Positions 13,913 through 22,608 are shown, counted from the first letter of the stretch. The stretch is 24,771 bases of DNA from Chloroflexota bacterium (GCA_022576105.1 JACZRM010000003.1:1-24771), one strand, 5' to 3'. The notes: generated from the sequence alone by a model not told the origin. Translations and numbers: made by a program.

Positions 13913-15498
13913 AGATCGTCACCGCCGCCCAGATGGTTGCTTTGGAGCAGGCATCGGAGCGCAACGGGGTCAGTACCGACACTCTGATGGAGAACGCCGG
14001 ACTGGCGGTGGCCCAAGCGGCCCGAGGGATGCTGGGCTCAGTGGCCGGCAGCCGGGTACTGGTGCTGGTTGGGCCAGGCAACAACGGGGCCGACGGGCTG
14101 GTGACCGCCCGCCATTTGCAGCGCTGGGGAGCCGACGTAACCGCGTACCTGGCAACCAAACGGCCCGACGATGACCCCAAAATGACGGCGGCGCGGCAGT
14201 ATGGCATCAGCGTAGTAGACGCCGCAGCTGATCCTGATCTGCAAAAATTAAATCAGCTTTTGGGCGCCAGCCGGTTGGTTATTGACTCAATTCTCGGGAC
14301 TGGTCGCGCCCGGCCGTTGGAGGGCGTGGTCGGGGAAATCACCCGGAGAGTGAATTCCTGCCGAAACCAGCCAAGACGACCCCAGATTCTGGCCCTGGAT
14401 TTACCCACCGGAGTCAACGCCGATACCGGCGATATTGACCCGGCAGCCCTGGTGGTCGATGTCACCGTGGCCCTGGCTTTTCCGAAAGTCGGTTTGCTGA
14501 CCTTCCCCGGCGTGACCAGCGTAGGGCGGCTTGAGGTGGTCGATATCGGCCTGCCCCCGGCAATGCCCGAGGAGCAAGCGATAGACCTGGAGCTGCTGGC
14601 TCCGGGTTGGGTTGGGAGTCAACTTCCCGTCAGGCCCCTTAACTCCCACAAAGGCACCTTCGGACATTTGCTGGTTATCGCTGGCTCCCGGAATTATGTG
14701 GGGGCCGCCTGCCTGGTGGCCTGGGCAGCCTTGCGGGTTGGCGCCGGGCTGGTGACCCTGGCGACGCCGGAAAGCGTCTACCCCATCGTCGCTGCCAAAG
14801 TCACCGAGGCGATCCATCTACCGCTGCCAGAAGACAGCGACGGCCGGGTGCACCCCCAGGCGGCGGATGTAATTCGCAACAGATTGCCTGGAATCTCGGC
14901 TCTGGCCATTGGCTCGGGTATGGGCTGGTCCGAAGGCACAACCGAGTTTATGCAAAAGTTGCTTTTAGCTGAAAATCCAACCGGACCCTCGCTGGATATA
15001 CCGCTGGTGGTGGATGCGGATGGACTGAACAACCTGTCGCGCTGTCCCGACTGGTGGCGGCACATGGGTGGTCGGGTGGTATTAACTCCCCATCCCGGCG
15101 AGATGGCAACCCTTACCGGAGCATCCACCCAGCAGGTCCAGGCGGACCGGGTGTTGGTGGCCAGAGAATGGGCGGTTCGTTGGGGAGTCACCGTAGCGTT
15201 GAAGGGGGCCAACACCGTTGTCGCCGGCCCGGAAGGTCTGGCCCAAGTCTCGCCTTTTGCCAATCCAGGCCTGGCCTCGGGTGGCACCGGCGATGTGCTA
15301 ACCGGCATCGTTGGAGGGCTGATGGCTCAAGGGCTGGGCCCGGCGGTGGCGGCTTCCTGCGGGGTATACCTTCATGGCGTGGCCGCACAATCTGTCACCG
15401 ACCATAAAGGGAATGCCGGGATTGTTGCTTCAGACTTGATTGCAGTGCTGCCTGAGACGATAAAACACTTGAAACTCGTTGCTGAAAACCCTGCTTGA
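13894..15498 (+). CDS. nnr: Bifunctional NAD(P)H-hydrate epimerase / dehydratase
   Basis: A fusion of 534 residues that repairs damaged NAD(P)H hydrates. The N-terminal YjeF_N domain (about 1-215), with VGPGNNGADGLVTARHL and LDLPTGVNADTGD, epimerises the R form. The C-terminal YjeF_C domain (about 240-530) is the ATP/ADP-dependent S-NAD(P)H-hydrate dehydratase, with GHLLVIAGSRNYVGAA, VVDADGLNNLS, LTPHPGEMATL, LKGANTVVAGP and ASGGTGDVLTGIVGGL. Both domains look intact. The start is a GTG inside the end of acpS, in agreement with the usual N-terminus (KIVTAAQMVALEQ). The ribosome-binding site is poor, as expected for coupling. Confidence 0.95.
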   Translation: MSARNLKIVTAAQMVALEQASERNGVSTDTLMENAGLAVAQAARGMLGSVAGSRVLVLVGPGNNGADGLVTARHLQRWGADVTAYLATKRPDDDPKMTAARQYGISVVDAAADPDLQKLNQLLGASRLVIDSILGTGRARPLEGVVGEITRRVNSCRNQPRRPQILALDLPTGVNADTGDIDPAALVVDVTVALAFPKVGLLTFPGVTSVGRLEVVDIGLPPAMPEEQAIDLELLAPGWVGSQLPVRPLNSHKGTFGHLLVIAGSRNYVGAACLVAWAALRVGAGLVTLATPESVYPIVAAKVTEAIHLPLPEDSDGRVHPQAADVIRNRLPGISALAIGSGMGWSEGTTEFMQKLLLAENPTGPSLDIPLVVDADGLNNLSRCPDWWRHMGGRVVLTPHPGEMATLTGASTQQVQADRVLVAREWAVRWGVTVALKGANTVVAGPEGLAQVSPFANPGLASGGTGDVLTGIVGGLMAQGLGPAVAASCGVYLHGVAAQSVTDHKGNAGIVASDLIAVLPETIKHLKLVAENPA

Positions 15499-15555
15499 TG
15501 GAGGACATTTTCATCGAAAATGGGCCCTTCCAGTGATTATTGCAATACAGCCATA

Positions 15556-15564
15556 TGTTATAAT
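15556..15564 (+). promoter_or_regulatory. Extended -10 promoter of the HEAT-repeat gene
   Basis: TGTTATAAT is a perfect -10 box (15559-15564) with the TGn extension. No good -35 is found 16-18 bases upstream, which is typical of extended -10 promoters. Transcription would start near 15571, giving a leader of about 84 bases before the TTG start. Confidence 0.5.
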
Positions 15565-15654
15565 TTTGTCACTCAACAACCTGGCCCAAGCACTAGAAAT
15601 ACGCCGGTTCGGGTATAGCGGCGCACCAAAATTGCTCAGGCAAAGGAGGAGCAA

Positions 15655-16578
15655 TTGTCTTTAGAAAAGTTTGTAGAGACTCTCGCGGATCCAGAAATTG
15701 ATATCCCTTCCTCCGACTTCGTCGAGGTATCAGACCTCTCTCCGGGTGAACTGGGGAACTTTGCCAAAGCCTGGTTCACCATTCCGGTGGAGCGGCAACG
15801 CTGGTTCGTTAGCACCATGGTCGGCCTGGCCGAAGACAACCCGGAGTTGGATTTCTGCGCCGTTTTCAAAATGTGTCTCAAAGACCGGGACGAATCGGTG
15901 TTGGAAAAAGCCATCGAAGGCCTGTGGGAGTCGGAAGACCGGTCGCTGATTCCCAGTCTGCTGAACATCCTGGGCTCGGATCGAAGCGAAGACGTACGGG
16001 CCGCCTCGGCGGTGGCTCTGGGCAAATTTGCCCTCTTGGTGCAAGAAGGCAAACTGCTGCAGAAGGATGCTGACCTGCTTCGGAGCAACCTGATGGCGGT
16101 TCTGGAGGATTCGGAAGCGCCTCTGGAGGTGCGCCGCCGCAGCCTTGAGGCCGTTGCTCCCTTCAATACTGAAGATATTAAGAAATATGTCTCATGGGCC
16201 TACGACAGCAATGAGTTAAAGCTCAAGTCCAGCTCAATATTTGCCATGGGCCGCACCGGTGAAACCAGTTGGCTGCCGCTGTTGCTAAAGGAACTCCAGA
16301 ACAAGGAACCAAGCGTGCGCTACGAAACGGCCAACGCCTGCGGTGAATTGGGTGACGAGGAAGTGGTGCCGCATCTCATTGCCCTACTGCAAGATGACGA
16401 TTATCAGGTGCAGATGGCCGGGCTAGCCGCTCTGGGTAAAATTGGCGGCCCATTGGCCAGGCGGGCACTGCTCCGGCTGGCCAAAGAAGGCGACGCATTG
16501 TTGGAAGAAGCGGCGCGAGAAGCTCTGGAAGGCGCGGAGTTCCTGGACGATCCGATGGCGTTTGCCTCAGATGCTTGA
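15655..16578 (+). CDS. HEAT-repeat (PBS-lyase-like) protein
   Basis: A 307-residue soluble protein made almost wholly of alpha-helical repeats. HEAT-type units are easiest to see at about 75-130 (SLIPSLLNILGSDRSEDVRAAS...) and 190-295, for example LPLLLKELQNKEPSVRYET, VVPHLIALLQDDDYQVQM and ARRALLRLAKEGDALLEE. Such repeats serve as protein-binding scaffolds; no enzyme motif is visible. No signal peptide or membrane segment is visible. The start is a TTG preceded by AGGAGG at four to five bases, one of the best ribosome-binding sites in the window. The partner is unknown. Confidence 0.85.
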   Translation: MSLEKFVETLADPEIDIPSSDFVEVSDLSPGELGNFAKAWFTIPVERQRWFVSTMVGLAEDNPELDFCAVFKMCLKDRDESVLEKAIEGLWESEDRSLIPSLLNILGSDRSEDVRAASAVALGKFALLVQEGKLLQKDADLLRSNLMAVLEDSEAPLEVRRRSLEAVAPFNTEDIKKYVSWAYDSNELKLKSSSIFAMGRTGETSWLPLLLKELQNKEPSVRYETANACGELGDEEVVPHLIALLQDDDYQVQMAGLAALGKIGGPLARRALLRLAKEGDALLEEAAREALEGAEFLDDPMAFASDA

Positions 16579-16750
16579 TTGCCGGGCTTAACGCCTGGGC
16601 CAAATTCCCGTCCGACCCGGCAACCCCGGTGGCATCGCCAGCAGCATTTCTGGTCGCATTGCTGGGGCACAGTAACCGGTCTCAGCCAGCCCTCACCGCA
16701 GCATCCTCTGGGGAGAGGGCGTTTCTAATTCGGAGCTACCGTCGCAGCCA

Positions 16751-17200
16751 ATGATGGTCGAATTCACCCAGCTTCAGTCCAGTTTGCTTACCCAGGCGCG
16801 TTTGGGCCATCTGGCCACCGCCGATGCCACCGGGACGCCTCACGTAATACCGGTCTGCTACACCTTCGACGGGCAGCGTATCTACTCGGTTCTGGACCGG
16901 AAGCCGAAGCGGACCGCCCCGTCCGGGCTGAAGCGGGTGCGCAACATTCAAGCCAACCCCAAGGTGTCCCTGGTGGTTGACCACTACGAGGAAGACTGGC
17001 AGAGTCTCTGGTACGTTTTGGTGCAGGGTGAGGCATTGTTGCTGGAAAATGGCCGCGAGCAGCAGGCGGCCATCGGGTTACTGCGGGAGAAGTATCAGCA
17101 ATATTTGGATATGGACATTGACCAGAACCCGGTGATCAGGATAACCCCTAACCAGGTTGTTTCCTGGCGCGGTGACGGGGGACCTAACCCAGCTCCCTAA
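16751..17200 (+). CDS. PPOX-class FMN/F420-dependent oxidoreductase
   Basis: A 149-residue split-barrel flavoprotein of the pyridoxamine-5'-phosphate oxidase-like superfamily, closest by eye to TIGR03668. Signatures are RLGHLATADATGTPHVIPVCYTFDG at the N-terminus, then the KRTAPSGLKRVRNIQANPKVSLVVDHY core typical of F420/FMN-binding members. ITPNQVVSWRGDG closes the protein. Members reduce small molecules with F420H2 or FMN; the substrate is unknown. Two adjacent ATGs (16751 and 16754) can start it; neither has a strong ribosome-binding site. It ends two bases before the end of the convergent MFS gene. Confidence 0.88.
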   Translation: MMVEFTQLQSSLLTQARLGHLATADATGTPHVIPVCYTFDGQRIYSVLDRKPKRTAPSGLKRVRNIQANPKVSLVVDHYEEDWQSLWYVLVQGEALLLENGREQQAAIGLLREKYQQYLDMDIDQNPVIRITPNQVVSWRGDGGPNPAP

Positions 17201-17202
17201 CC

Positions 17203-18495
17203 CTACGGCCTCCGGGCGGCGGTCAGCAGCACCGATGCGATCAGCGCAACCAGCGATAGAGCGACGAAAGCCCCTCGGTAACTTCCCGTCTGGTCGAAGA
17301 CGATGGCCGAGGCCAGTGGCCCCACCGCAAATCCCATGACCTGCGCCGCCCGACTGAGGCCAAAGATACTGCCCAACGTTCTTCGTCCGTAGTAGTTGGC
17401 CCACATCAGGGGGGCCAGCGTGTTAACCCCGCTGCCCACCACGCCTTGCAGAACAGCAAACAGGTAGGTCTCTGGCAAAGTATCAGCCTGGATCAGCACC
17501 CACATGCTGACTGCGCCCAGCAGATAGACCAGGATCAAAAGCAGCTTGGGAGAGGCCCGCTCCGCCAGGACTCCAGCCGCCAGCGCCGACAATGCCCCGG
17601 CAATGGACATGACGCTGATCGCACCCACCGCCGCCGCTGGGGTTAGACCTTGCTGGGTCAGGTGAGGCACCAGGTGCAAACCGATGCCCGATGTTGCCGT
17701 GCTGACCAGAAACAATGACGACAGAATCAGCCAGAACGCAGGAGTCCTGGTGACCTCCGACAATGGCCAATCGCGTTCATCCCGGTCTTGCCCGGAGAGG
17801 TCAGTTGATGAGCCGTCATTGGATAAGGCGTCGGTTGTTTCACCGACCGTGGCGTTTCCGACCGTGGCGTTTCCTTCAGTGGAAGCTCCATCAATGGTCA
17901 GGCCCAGGTCCTCCGGTTGTCGGCGGATAATCAACGCCGAGGGAATTACGCCCACGCAGAGCATCACTCCGGCCAGCACCACCCAGGCGGCCCGCCAGTC
18001 CCAGTGGGTGATGACCAATTGGACTATTGGGGCCATTACGATTATCCCGCTGGAGCTGGCGAAAAACACCAGGCCGGTGGCCCGGCCCCGATACCGCAAG
18101 AACCACTTGCCCGCCGTAACCGATGCTCCAATCTTGATCAGACCCTGATCGGCGATTCGGATTAGCGTGAAAGCAGCGTAGAAACCCAGCAGGGCCTGCG
18201 CTGTTGAAAGGTACAGACAACCTGCCACCACCACCAACCCGCCGACGGCCAGGATGACGCGAGCGCCAAATCGGTCCACCAGCCGCCCGCTGAAGGGGGC
18301 CAACGCGGCCCCCAAGACCGCGCCCAAACTGGTGGCTCCGGCTACTTCGGTACGGTTCCAGCCGAACTCTTGGCTCATGGGATTGACGAATATGGTGAGG
18401 ATGCCGATGGCGGTGGCGGCGTTGGCGAACTCAATGCTGGAGGCAGCGGCGGCGACCCACCATCCGTAGTAAATTCGTCTAGGTTTGAATCTCAT
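17203..18495 (-). CDS. MFS transporter, monocarboxylate/oxalate-formate-like
   Basis: A 430-residue permease with about 12 hydrophobic helices in two halves. The opening RRIYYGWWVAAAASSIEFAN is typical of the MFS group holding monocarboxylate transporters and oxalate-formate antiporters. FGARVILAVGG after helix 2 and RYRGRATGLVFFASSSG in the first half fit the fold. The central cytoplasmic loop between helices 6 and 7 is long and acidic (GNATVGNATVGETTDAL...), encoded partly by a 15-base tandem repeat. The substrate is not determinable. I chose the ATG at 18495, since the upstream TTG-initiated frame (to 18585) adds 30 residues with no membrane character. The ribosome-binding site is weak (AAAGAATG). 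Confidence 0.88.
   Translation of the reverse strand: MRFKPRRIYYGWWVAAAASSIEFANAATAIGILTIFVNPMSQEFGWNRTEVAGATSLGAVLGAALAPFSGRLVDRFGARVILAVGGLVVVAGCLYLSTAQALLGFYAAFTLIRIADQGLIKIGASVTAGKWFLRYRGRATGLVFFASSSGIIVMAPIVQLVITHWDWRAAWVVLAGVMLCVGVIPSALIIRRQPEDLGLTIDGASTEGNATVGNATVGETTDALSNDGSSTDLSGQDRDERDWPLSEVTRTPAFWLILSSLFLVSTATSGIGLHLVPHLTQQGLTPAAAVGAISVMSIAGALSALAAGVLAERASPKLLLILVYLLGAVSMWVLIQADTLPETYLFAVLQGVVGSGVNTLAPLMWANYYGRRTLGSIFGLSRAAQVMGFAVGPLASAIVFDQTGSYRGAFVALSLVALIASVLLTAARRP
17845..17874. repeat. Two tandem 15-base units inside the MFS gene
   Basis: GACCGTGGCGTTTCC occurs twice without a gap (17845-17859 and 17860-17874). In protein it gives GNATV GNATV in the inter-domain loop. It keeps the reading frame, so unit number could vary between strains without breaking the gene. 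Confidence 0.9.
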
Positions 18496-18703
18496 CGAAT
18501 CATTCTTTGTTGAGCTGGCGAGACTGGGAGCAGGGAGATTTTGCTTTCGAAGCAGCGCTGGGCGGGTAAGTTTGTCCTGGACCAAGCCGAAGGGAGCGTA
18601 ACGACGTATCGAGACCCGTCAAAATATTAATTCCGTTATAACTCCGGATACTCAATCAACATCGGGTCCAAGAACTAAGAATTCATAACAGAATAAGGGG
18701 CTT

Positions 18704-18798
18704 GTCATTCTGAACCGGAGCGAAGCGGAGGTGAAGAATCTAAGATTCTTCGTCACGGATTTTATCCTGAGCCTGGCCGAAGGGCTCCTCAGAATGAC
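18704..18798. repeat. MITE-like interspersed repeat, copy 3 (most intact)
   Basis: A 95-base unit with perfect ten-base terminal inverted repeats, GTCATTCTGA and TCAGAATGAC, and the central palindrome GAAGAATCTAAGATTCTTC. The CCTGAGCCTGGCCGAAGGGCTCC arm is retained. It serves as the reference copy. Similar GTCATTCTGA elements are widespread in bacterial genomes and are presumed to be moved by a transposase in trans. Confidence 0.8.
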
Positions 18799-18915
18799 AT
18801 GATATTTATTTTGTTAGGGCCTCTAACATACCTTGGCCTGGCTAGTATAACGGCAGTGCCTCGCAATATTTGCGGTCAGTTTAGTAGAGATAAAGGGTTC
18901 ACTGTCCCGGGCTTG

Positions 18916-18944
18916 TTAGCAAGTCTCTTTGAGTACGTTATAAT
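18916..18944 (+). promoter_or_regulatory. Promoter of radC
   Basis: TTAGCA (18916-18921, four of six) and a perfect TATAAT (18939-18944) are separated by exactly 17 bases. Predicted transcription starts near 18951, about 58 bases before the first radC start codon. Confidence 0.6.
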
Positions 18945-19008
18945 GCCCCTGCCCAAACGCCCGACCAACCTGGGAGTTATCAACGGCATTTACAAATGGG
19001 GGTGACCG

Positions 19009-19734
19009 GTGGGAATGAATGGTATGACCGCAGAGAAGGCCCAATACCAACCGATGATTCGCGACCTGCCCCAGGGGGAGCGTCCCCGAGAGCGTTTGAG
19101 GGAATATGGGCCGCGTTACCTCAGCAACACCGAACTGATCGCCATTCTGCTGCGCACCGGCTTGCAGGGCGAGAACGTACTGTCGATGGCATCCCGGCTG
19201 CTGGCTACCTTCGATGGGCTGGCGGGACTGGGCCGCAGCTCCTTTGCCGAGCTATGCGCTCAGCGCGGGTTGAGCGAGGCCAAGGTCTGCCAGTTGCTGG
19301 CCGCCCTGGAGTTGGGCCGGCGCTACGTGTCGTTGGCGCCCCAGGAGCGGGCGGCGATTCACTCGCCCGAAGATGTGGCCAACCTGCTCATGGCGGAAAT
19401 GAGCGGGTTCGACCAGGAGCACTTGAAGGTGCTGCTGCTCAGTACCAAGAACGAGGTGATGAGCGTGCACGAAATCTACGTGGGCAATGTAAATAGCTCG
19501 GTGATTCGAGCCGCGGAGGTGTTTCGGCCGGCGATACGGGACAACGCGCCGTCGATAATCGTGGTGCATAACCACCCATCAGGAGACCCAACCCCCAGCC
19601 CGGAGGACGTCAACATTACTCAAGAATTGGTTTCGGCGGGTAAATTGCTCAGCATCGAACTGCTGGACCACATGGTGATCGGCAGCGGCAACCGGTTCGT
19701 CAGTATGAACGAAAAGCGCCTGGGATTTAGCTAG
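19009..19734 (+). CDS. radC: RadC family protein (JAMM/MPN+ domain)
   Basis: A 241-residue protein with an N-terminal helix-hairpin-helix-like region (about 25-105, LSNTELIAILLRTG) and a C-terminal JAB/MPN domain. The metal motif HNHPSGDPTPSPED is complete, with H187, H189 and D200. RadC was long linked to DNA repair, but its true activity remains unsettled. Length is normal. Start options are GTG 19009 and ATG 19015 or 19024; a GGGGGTGA lies at 18999-19006, so ATG 19015 is also well placed. Transcription is probably from the promoter at 18916-18944. The cupin gene follows 64 bases later and may share the transcript. Confidence 0.93.
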   Translation: MGMNGMTAEKAQYQPMIRDLPQGERPRERLREYGPRYLSNTELIAILLRTGLQGENVLSMASRLLATFDGLAGLGRSSFAELCAQRGLSEAKVCQLLAALELGRRYVSLAPQERAAIHSPEDVANLLMAEMSGFDQEHLKVLLLSTKNEVMSVHEIYVGNVNSSVIRAAEVFRPAIRDNAPSIIVVHNHPSGDPTPSPEDVNITQELVSAGKLLSIELLDHMVIGSGNRFVSMNEKRLGFS

Positions 19735-19798
19735 ATGCGTTGGTTGCCCGCTGGCGCTTCCAAACCAGAAGGCGCTTAAAGAACAGGAGGGGTTAAAG

Positions 19799-20128
19799 AT
19801 GTCTTATTTCAAGGATATCAGCCAGCGTATCAGCAAGGAGTTGGCCCCCGGCGCTAGCACCCAGACTTTTTGGGGCGACAACATGCTGCTGTCGCTGGTA
19901 ACTATCGATGCCAACTCGCTGGTGCCCAAGCATACCCATCCTCATGAGCAGGCCGGGATCCTGGTCGAGGGAGAATTGGAAATGGGGATCGATGGCGAGG
20001 TGAAGCTGCTGAAGCCAGGCGACCTGTACATCATCCCCGGCAACGTTGAGCACTACGCCAAGACCGGCGACCAACCGGCCAAGGCCCTGGATGTGTTCAG
20101 TCCGGTGCGGGCGGAGTTCAGGTATTGA
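19799..20128 (+). CDS. Small cupin-domain protein
   Basis: A single-domain cupin of 109 residues. Cupin motif 1 is PKHTHPHEQAGILVEGELEMGIDG, with metal ligands H45, H47 and E50 or Q51. Motif 2 is PGDLYIIPGNVEHYAKTG, with H85. Such mini-cupins bind Mn, Fe or Ni and act as isomerases, dioxygenases or small-molecule sensors; this one has no partner that reveals its role. The ATG is preceded by AGGAGGGG at about eight bases, a strong site. Confidence 0.9.
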   Translation: MSYFKDISQRISKELAPGASTQTFWGDNMLLSLVTIDANSLVPKHTHPHEQAGILVEGELEMGIDGEVKLLKPGDLYIIPGNVEHYAKTGDQPAKALDVFSPVRAEFRY

Positions 20129-20187
20129 AAGAGTTCAGGACAATGCTCCGAAAATTTGGCTAATACTGGTTAACTTCCAGAGGAACG

Positions 20188-20775
20188 ATGGAACGATTCA
20201 TTGAGTCGATCAGGAAAGCGTTGGAATCTAAGAATTGGTTTTCTGCGTTGTTCATGGCATTGACACTGCCTGATATTTGCGGAGCATTAGAGAACCATGG
20301 CAAAGCTAGTCCTAGAAAATACAAGGATTGGTTTGACCGATACCTCAGGTCAAAATACGAACCTAATTCTCGGTACGAGTCCATCCAAGCTTGGCGGCCA
20401 GAAATTATTCGCCAGTTGGGAGACGCAGCCGAATCGCTTAAAAACCAGCCGATAGACCAAGAAATTGTGTTTACTGCGGACGATTGCTATAGGGCGCGTT
20501 GCAAATGTTTGCACCAAGGGTTATTGGAAAAAAGTTCGGGTCAGCAATTCGATTTTATCACTCCACCTCCATATGGAGCTATCATACATGGGAATATATT
20601 TAATGGTGTATTCCAATTGCAGATCGACGTATTTTGCGAGGATGTCTGCACGGGTGCTGAGGAATGGTTGAGAGATGTGGCCAGTGATGACCAGATTCAA
20701 TCTGGCATTGAGCAACTAATGCAGATTAATCATTATTCTACGTTGGAACCATTCATCAAGTTTCAGGGCACGTAG
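20188..20775 (+). CDS. AT-rich orphan protein with R-x4-H motif, possibly HEPN-like
   Basis: A 195-residue protein of unknown function. It opens with an amphipathic helix and ALFMALTLPDICGALEN, then KYKDWFDRYL, and has FTADDCYRARCKCLHQG at 95-111. The R104-x4-H109 pattern on a likely helix resembles the RX4-6H motif of HEPN ribonucleases, and I recall uncharacterised bacterial proteins with the same LPDICG...DCYxxRCxxLHxG layout. This is motif resemblance, not proof. The gene is clearly AT-richer than its neighbours: bases 20221-20280 are 40% GC, suggesting recent transfer. The ATG follows GAGGAACG. No antitoxin-like partner adjoins; the downstream gene is convergent. Confidence 0.65.
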   Translation: MERFIESIRKALESKNWFSALFMALTLPDICGALENHGKASPRKYKDWFDRYLRSKYEPNSRYESIQAWRPEIIRQLGDAAESLKNQPIDQEIVFTADDCYRARCKCLHQGLLEKSSGQQFDFITPPPYGAIIHGNIFNGVFQLQIDVFCEDVCTGAEEWLRDVASDDQIQSGIEQLMQINHYSTLEPFIKFQGT

Positions 20776-20818
20776 GCTTGGAAATTATCGATTCGCTGGC
20801 AGGTCACCCAGGATGTTC

Positions 20819-22411
20819 CTACCAGCCTATTGCACAGCCGTCTTTGCGGGGTTCGGAGCCGCCGCTGAGCACCCCGCTGTCCGGGTCGCGCTGGATGACC
20901 TGCCCGCCGCCCATGCCCACCCGGCTGTAGCCGCTCATCATGGCCACCAGATGTCCGCGGTTTTGCAGGTCATGTACCACGCTGTTGGGCAGACCTTCTT
21001 CCAGGGCCACCGAGTCGCCCATCACCATGAAGCGCAGGGCGTTTAGAGATTGCTGCGGGTCCATCTGGTGGTCAACCATATTGCTGATTACCTGTAGGTG
21101 TCCCTGCGGCTGCATGAAGCCGCCCATGACCCCATAGCACAGGTACAGCTCGCCGTTCCTGGTGGCCATCGCCGGGATGATTGTGTGGAAGGGCCGCTTG
21201 CCTGGCGCTAAAGCATTGGGGTGTTCCGGGTCCAGGGAGAACAGGGATGCCCGGTTTTGCAGGACGACTCCGGTTCCGGGCGCCACCAGCCCGCTGCCAA
21301 AATTGTTGTAGACGCTGTTGATAAACGAGCAGGCGTTCCCTTTTCCATCGACGCAGCTGATGTATACGGTGTCACTGCCGCCAAAGGGCTGGCCGTAGGG
21401 AACGGTCTTCATCGCCTGAGCCGGGTCGATCAACTCTCGGCGTTGGGCGGCGTAGCTCTTGGCGGTTAGTTGATTGATCGGCACCTCGGCCTTGCGGGGG
21501 TCGGCCACGTAGCGGTAGGCATCGGAAAAGGCCAGCCGCATGGCTTCAATCAGATGGTGGTAGGTGTCGGCGGTTTGAGCGCCCATCGCCGCGATGTCGA
21601 ACCCTTCGGCGATGTTCAGGGCTTCCAGCGCCGCGATCCCCTGACCGTTGGGCGGGCACTCCCAGCAGGTTACGCCCCGATAGTCGGTGGATATGGCCTG
21701 ATCCCAATCGGAGGTATGCTGGGCCAGGTCAGCGGTGGACAACCAACCACCGTGTTCCTGAATGAAAGATGCCATCTTTTCGGCTACCTTGCCGGTGTAG
21801 AAGGCCTGGGCGCCGCCTTCGGCAATCGCCCGCAGGGTCTTGCCCAGCGTGGGCAGCTTCATCAGGTCTCCCGGCCGGGGGGCTCGGCCATCGACCAGCA
21901 TCTCCTGACCGGACGGAAACTGGTTCAGCTTGCCGATTTGCCCGGCCCACTGATGGGAGATGATGTCGCTGACCGGGAAGCCCTCTTCGGCGTACCGGAT
22001 GGCGGGCTGCAGTACCTGGGACATTGGCATGGAACCGTGAGCTGCCAGGATGGTCTCCCAACCGTGTACCGTGCCGGGGACAGACACTGAGTAGACCCCG
22101 TCGTCCGGCATCTGCCGGTAGCCCAGGGACGTCATTTCATCGATATTCGCCGCCGCCGGAGCGCGGCCGCTGCCGTTCAGCGCGTGCACCTTCTTTTCGT
22201 CGGCGTTCCAGACCAGGGCGAACATGTCGCCGCCAATGCCGGTGGACTCGGGTTCGACCACGTTCAACACCGCGGCGGCGGTTACGGCGGCATCCACCGC
22301 GTTGCCTCCCTGCATCATTGTCCGCAGTCCAGCCAATGCCGCCAACGGCTGGCTGGTGGCCACCATCCCGTTCTTGGCATGGACTGTGGAGCGGCGTGAA
22401 TCGAAGAACAT
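20819..22411 (-). CDS. Gamma-glutamyltransferase family protein
   Basis: A 530-residue Ntn hydrolase that should self-cleave into large and small subunits. The nucleophile is T348 in GGSDTVYISCVDGKGNA, matching T391 of E. coli GGT. GNAVDAAVTAAAVLNVVEPESTGIGGD at 36-62 is the classic large-subunit signature, and NGSGRAP near residue 80 holds the carboxylate-binding Arg. No signal peptide is visible, unlike periplasmic GGT, so it is probably cytoplasmic. It may act on glutathione-like peptides or as an acylase. The ATG is preceded by GGGAG at eight bases. It is convergent with the AT-rich orphan gene. Confidence 0.93.
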   Translation of the reverse strand: MFFDSRRSTVHAKNGMVATSQPLAALAGLRTMMQGGNAVDAAVTAAAVLNVVEPESTGIGGDMFALVWNADEKKVHALNGSGRAPAAANIDEMTSLGYRQMPDDGVYSVSVPGTVHGWETILAAHGSMPMSQVLQPAIRYAEEGFPVSDIISHQWAGQIGKLNQFPSGQEMLVDGRAPRPGDLMKLPTLGKTLRAIAEGGAQAFYTGKVAEKMASFIQEHGGWLSTADLAQHTSDWDQAISTDYRGVTCWECPPNGQGIAALEALNIAEGFDIAAMGAQTADTYHHLIEAMRLAFSDAYRYVADPRKAEVPINQLTAKSYAAQRRELIDPAQAMKTVPYGQPFGGSDTVYISCVDGKGNACSFINSVYNNFGSGLVAPGTGVVLQNRASLFSLDPEHPNALAPGKRPFHTIIPAMATRNGELYLCYGVMGGFMQPQGHLQVISNMVDHQMDPQQSLNALRFMVMGDSVALEEGLPNSVVHDLQNRGHLVAMMSGYSRVGMGGGQVIQRDPDSGVLSGGSEPRKDGCAIGW

Positions 22412-22506
22412 GGTTGTAACTCCCGATGTTGGGCTGCCGGTCAGGTTTCAGTTTACCATAGCGGCTGCCCCTAGCTACGGCCCTCCCACAGCGTAGGGAT
22501 TCCGAA

Positions 22507-22591
22507 ACCGCCGAGACGCAGAGAGGGCCAAGCCAAGCGGGTAAATGAAATACTAAAAAGGAAATCTCTGCGGCCTCCGCGTCTCTGCGGT
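22507..22591. repeat. ACCGC-GAGACGC inverted repeat element
   Basis: The left arm at 22507-22529 (ACCGCCGAGACGCAGAG...GGCC) and the right arm at 22572-22591 (GGCCTCCGCGTCTCTGCGGT) are imperfect reverse complements around an AT-rich centre of about 40 bases. Elements with the CCGCAGAGACGCAGAG motif are common in unrelated bacterial genomes. It lies just before the peroxiredoxin promoter. Confidence 0.65.
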
Positions 22592-22608
22592 GAACTCCCA
22601 ACCCCGGT

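Larger units (their letters stand above)
18496..19008. other. 513-base gap with repeat copy 3 and the radC promoter
   Basis: Divergent region between the MFS and radC genes. The left 200 bases hold no feature that I recognise. MITE-like copy 3 follows at 18704-18798 and the radC promoter at 18916-18944. No coding frame is convincing. Confidence 0.55.

Noticed and set aside
13538..15498. acpS-nnr overlap as an unusual gene fusion or frameshift
   Set aside because: The 19-base overlap with a GTG start is the common acpS-yjeF arrangement, and both proteins have complete domains.
20188..22411. Orphan protein plus gamma-glutamyltransferase as a toxin-antitoxin pair
   Set aside because: The genes are convergent, not co-transcribed, and the second is a full-length metabolic enzyme.
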